Shown here piece after piece: positions 4,996-5,430 of a DNA stretch of 5,430 nucleotides. The stretch comes from Candidatus Aminicenantota bacterium. GTDB lineage: Bacteria; Acidobacteriota; Aminicenantia; Aminicenantales; Aminicenantaceae. The translations under genes were made by a program, and so were the position numbers. Position 1 is the stretch's first letter, and the number at the start of each line of letters is the position of its first letter. The DNA lies in the NCBI GenBank assembly GCA_030633795.1, contig DAOWCB010000123.1, positions 1 through 5,430 of the forward strand, in the 5' to 3' direction. A model generated the notes under the pieces. It made no database searches, was not told the DNA's origin, and saw only the letters and a list, made by a program, of their open reading frames with translations.

Positions 4996-5430
4996 TCAAT
5001 CTTTTTTAAACACGATCTTTCCGTCGATGATCGTGTGAGTAACCTCAGCTTGGAGAATCTCATCTTCGGGAATTGTCAACAGATTTCTGTCAAAAATGGT
5101 TATATCTGCCAGTTTGCCTTCCTCCAAAGATCCCCTGATGTCATGCTCGAAGGTGGCATAAGCATTGTTGATCGTGTATGCCTTTAGTGCATCTTCGACT
5201 GAAATACGTTGTTCAGGGAACCACCCTTCTTCAGGTGTTCCTTTAAGAGTTTTTCTCGCAACAGCAGCATAAATCAGATATTTGGGATGCATGTGGTAAA
5301 ACGCAGCGCTTGTTCCTGGCCAGTCAGAACCGAAACTGAGGATGGCACCGTTGTCCAATAAAGATTTAAAGGCATAAGCTCCCTTGCATCGTTCATGGGC
5401 GATTCTCTCCTCCATCCAGCGCATGTCATC
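4996..5430 (-). CDS. Amidohydrolase (YtcJ-like, amidohydrolase 3 family), C-terminal part; 5' end outside window
   Basis: The minus-strand frame is open to the window edge, so the ATG at 5424 is internal; the last 144 residues are visible, probably about a quarter of a protein near 550 residues in this family. These are metal-dependent hydrolases with a TIM-barrel core acting on C-N bonds of amides, carbamates or cyclic compounds. Seen here: SFGSDWPG (residues 32-39), whose Asp36 matches the conserved metal- and water-binding Asp after the last barrel strands; the PEQRISVEDALKAYTINNAYATFE segment, matching the conserved helix of the family; and GSLEEGKLADITIFDRNLL, the typical return to the small beta domain that precedes the C-terminus. 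The zinc-binding HxH and Lys regions lie outside. Substrate cannot be inferred. Convergent with the pilin operon and not obviously linked to it. Confidence 0.85.
   Translation of the reverse strand, partial: DDMRWMEERIAHERCKGAYAFKSLLDNGAILSFGSDWPGTSAAFYHMHPKYLIYAAVARKTLKGTPEEGWFPEQRISVEDALKAYTINNAYATFEHDIRGSLEEGKLADITIFDRNLLTIPEDEILQAEVTHTIIDGKIVFKKD

Noticed and set aside
4781..5187. Plus-strand open frames over the repeat region and amidohydrolase end
   Set aside because: They lie antisense to a well-supported amidohydrolase and across low-complexity C-rich repeats, and the translations have no family likeness or credible ribosome site.

Overview
The window looks like chromosomal DNA from a diderm bacterium of moderate, slightly AT-leaning base composition. 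Evidence: type IV pilin-like genes with prepilin leaders, a sigma54-type promoter, an M14-type zinc peptidase and a YtcJ-like amidohydrolase. The M14 and amidohydrolase subtypes, together with a PilV/PilW/PilX/FimT-like set, recall uncultured lineages such as Aminicenantes or relatives, but that is a weak guess from protein style and cannot be settled here.

Layout: (1) 2-1195, plus strand, the C-terminal ~397 residues of a zinc carboxypeptidase (M14) whose 5' end lies outside the window. It carries two Asp-rich EF-hand/dockerin-like calcium loops. (2) 1196-1256, a short convergent gap with a small possibly bidirectional terminator. (3) 1257-1415, minus strand, a 52-residue gene encoding an almost pure heptad coiled coil. 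(4) 1416-1634, a divergent control region. It holds a sigma70-like promoter for the small gene, a perfect 12-bp inverted repeat with a 36-nt spacer, and a strong sigma54 (-24/-12) match 25 nt before the pilin operon. (5) 1635-4716, plus strand, four tightly packed or overlapping minor (pseudo)pilin genes: PilV/GspI-like, PilW/GspJ-like, a large PilX/GspK-like protein without Glu5, and FimT/GspH-like. (6) 4717-4995, a convergent non-coding gap with two copies of a 65-69-nt element that has conserved ends, an 8-bp terminal inverted repeat and a divergent core. The minus strand there is G-rich. (7) 4996-5430, minus strand, the C-terminal 144 residues of an amidohydrolase, 5' end outside the window.

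The core of the window is the minor pilin operon. By analogy with type IV pili and type II secretion, the four proteins would be processed by a prepilin peptidase and form the tip or initiation complex of a pilus or pseudopilus. No ATPase, platform, secretin, major pilin or prepilin peptidase gene is present, so the cassette must rely on machinery encoded elsewhere. The sigma54 promoter suggests control by an enhancer-binding protein, PilR-like by analogy. The upstream inverted repeat is a candidate binding site, but it could instead be a trace of a mobile element. The small divergent coiled-coil gene and the paired intergenic elements are the least explained parts of the window.
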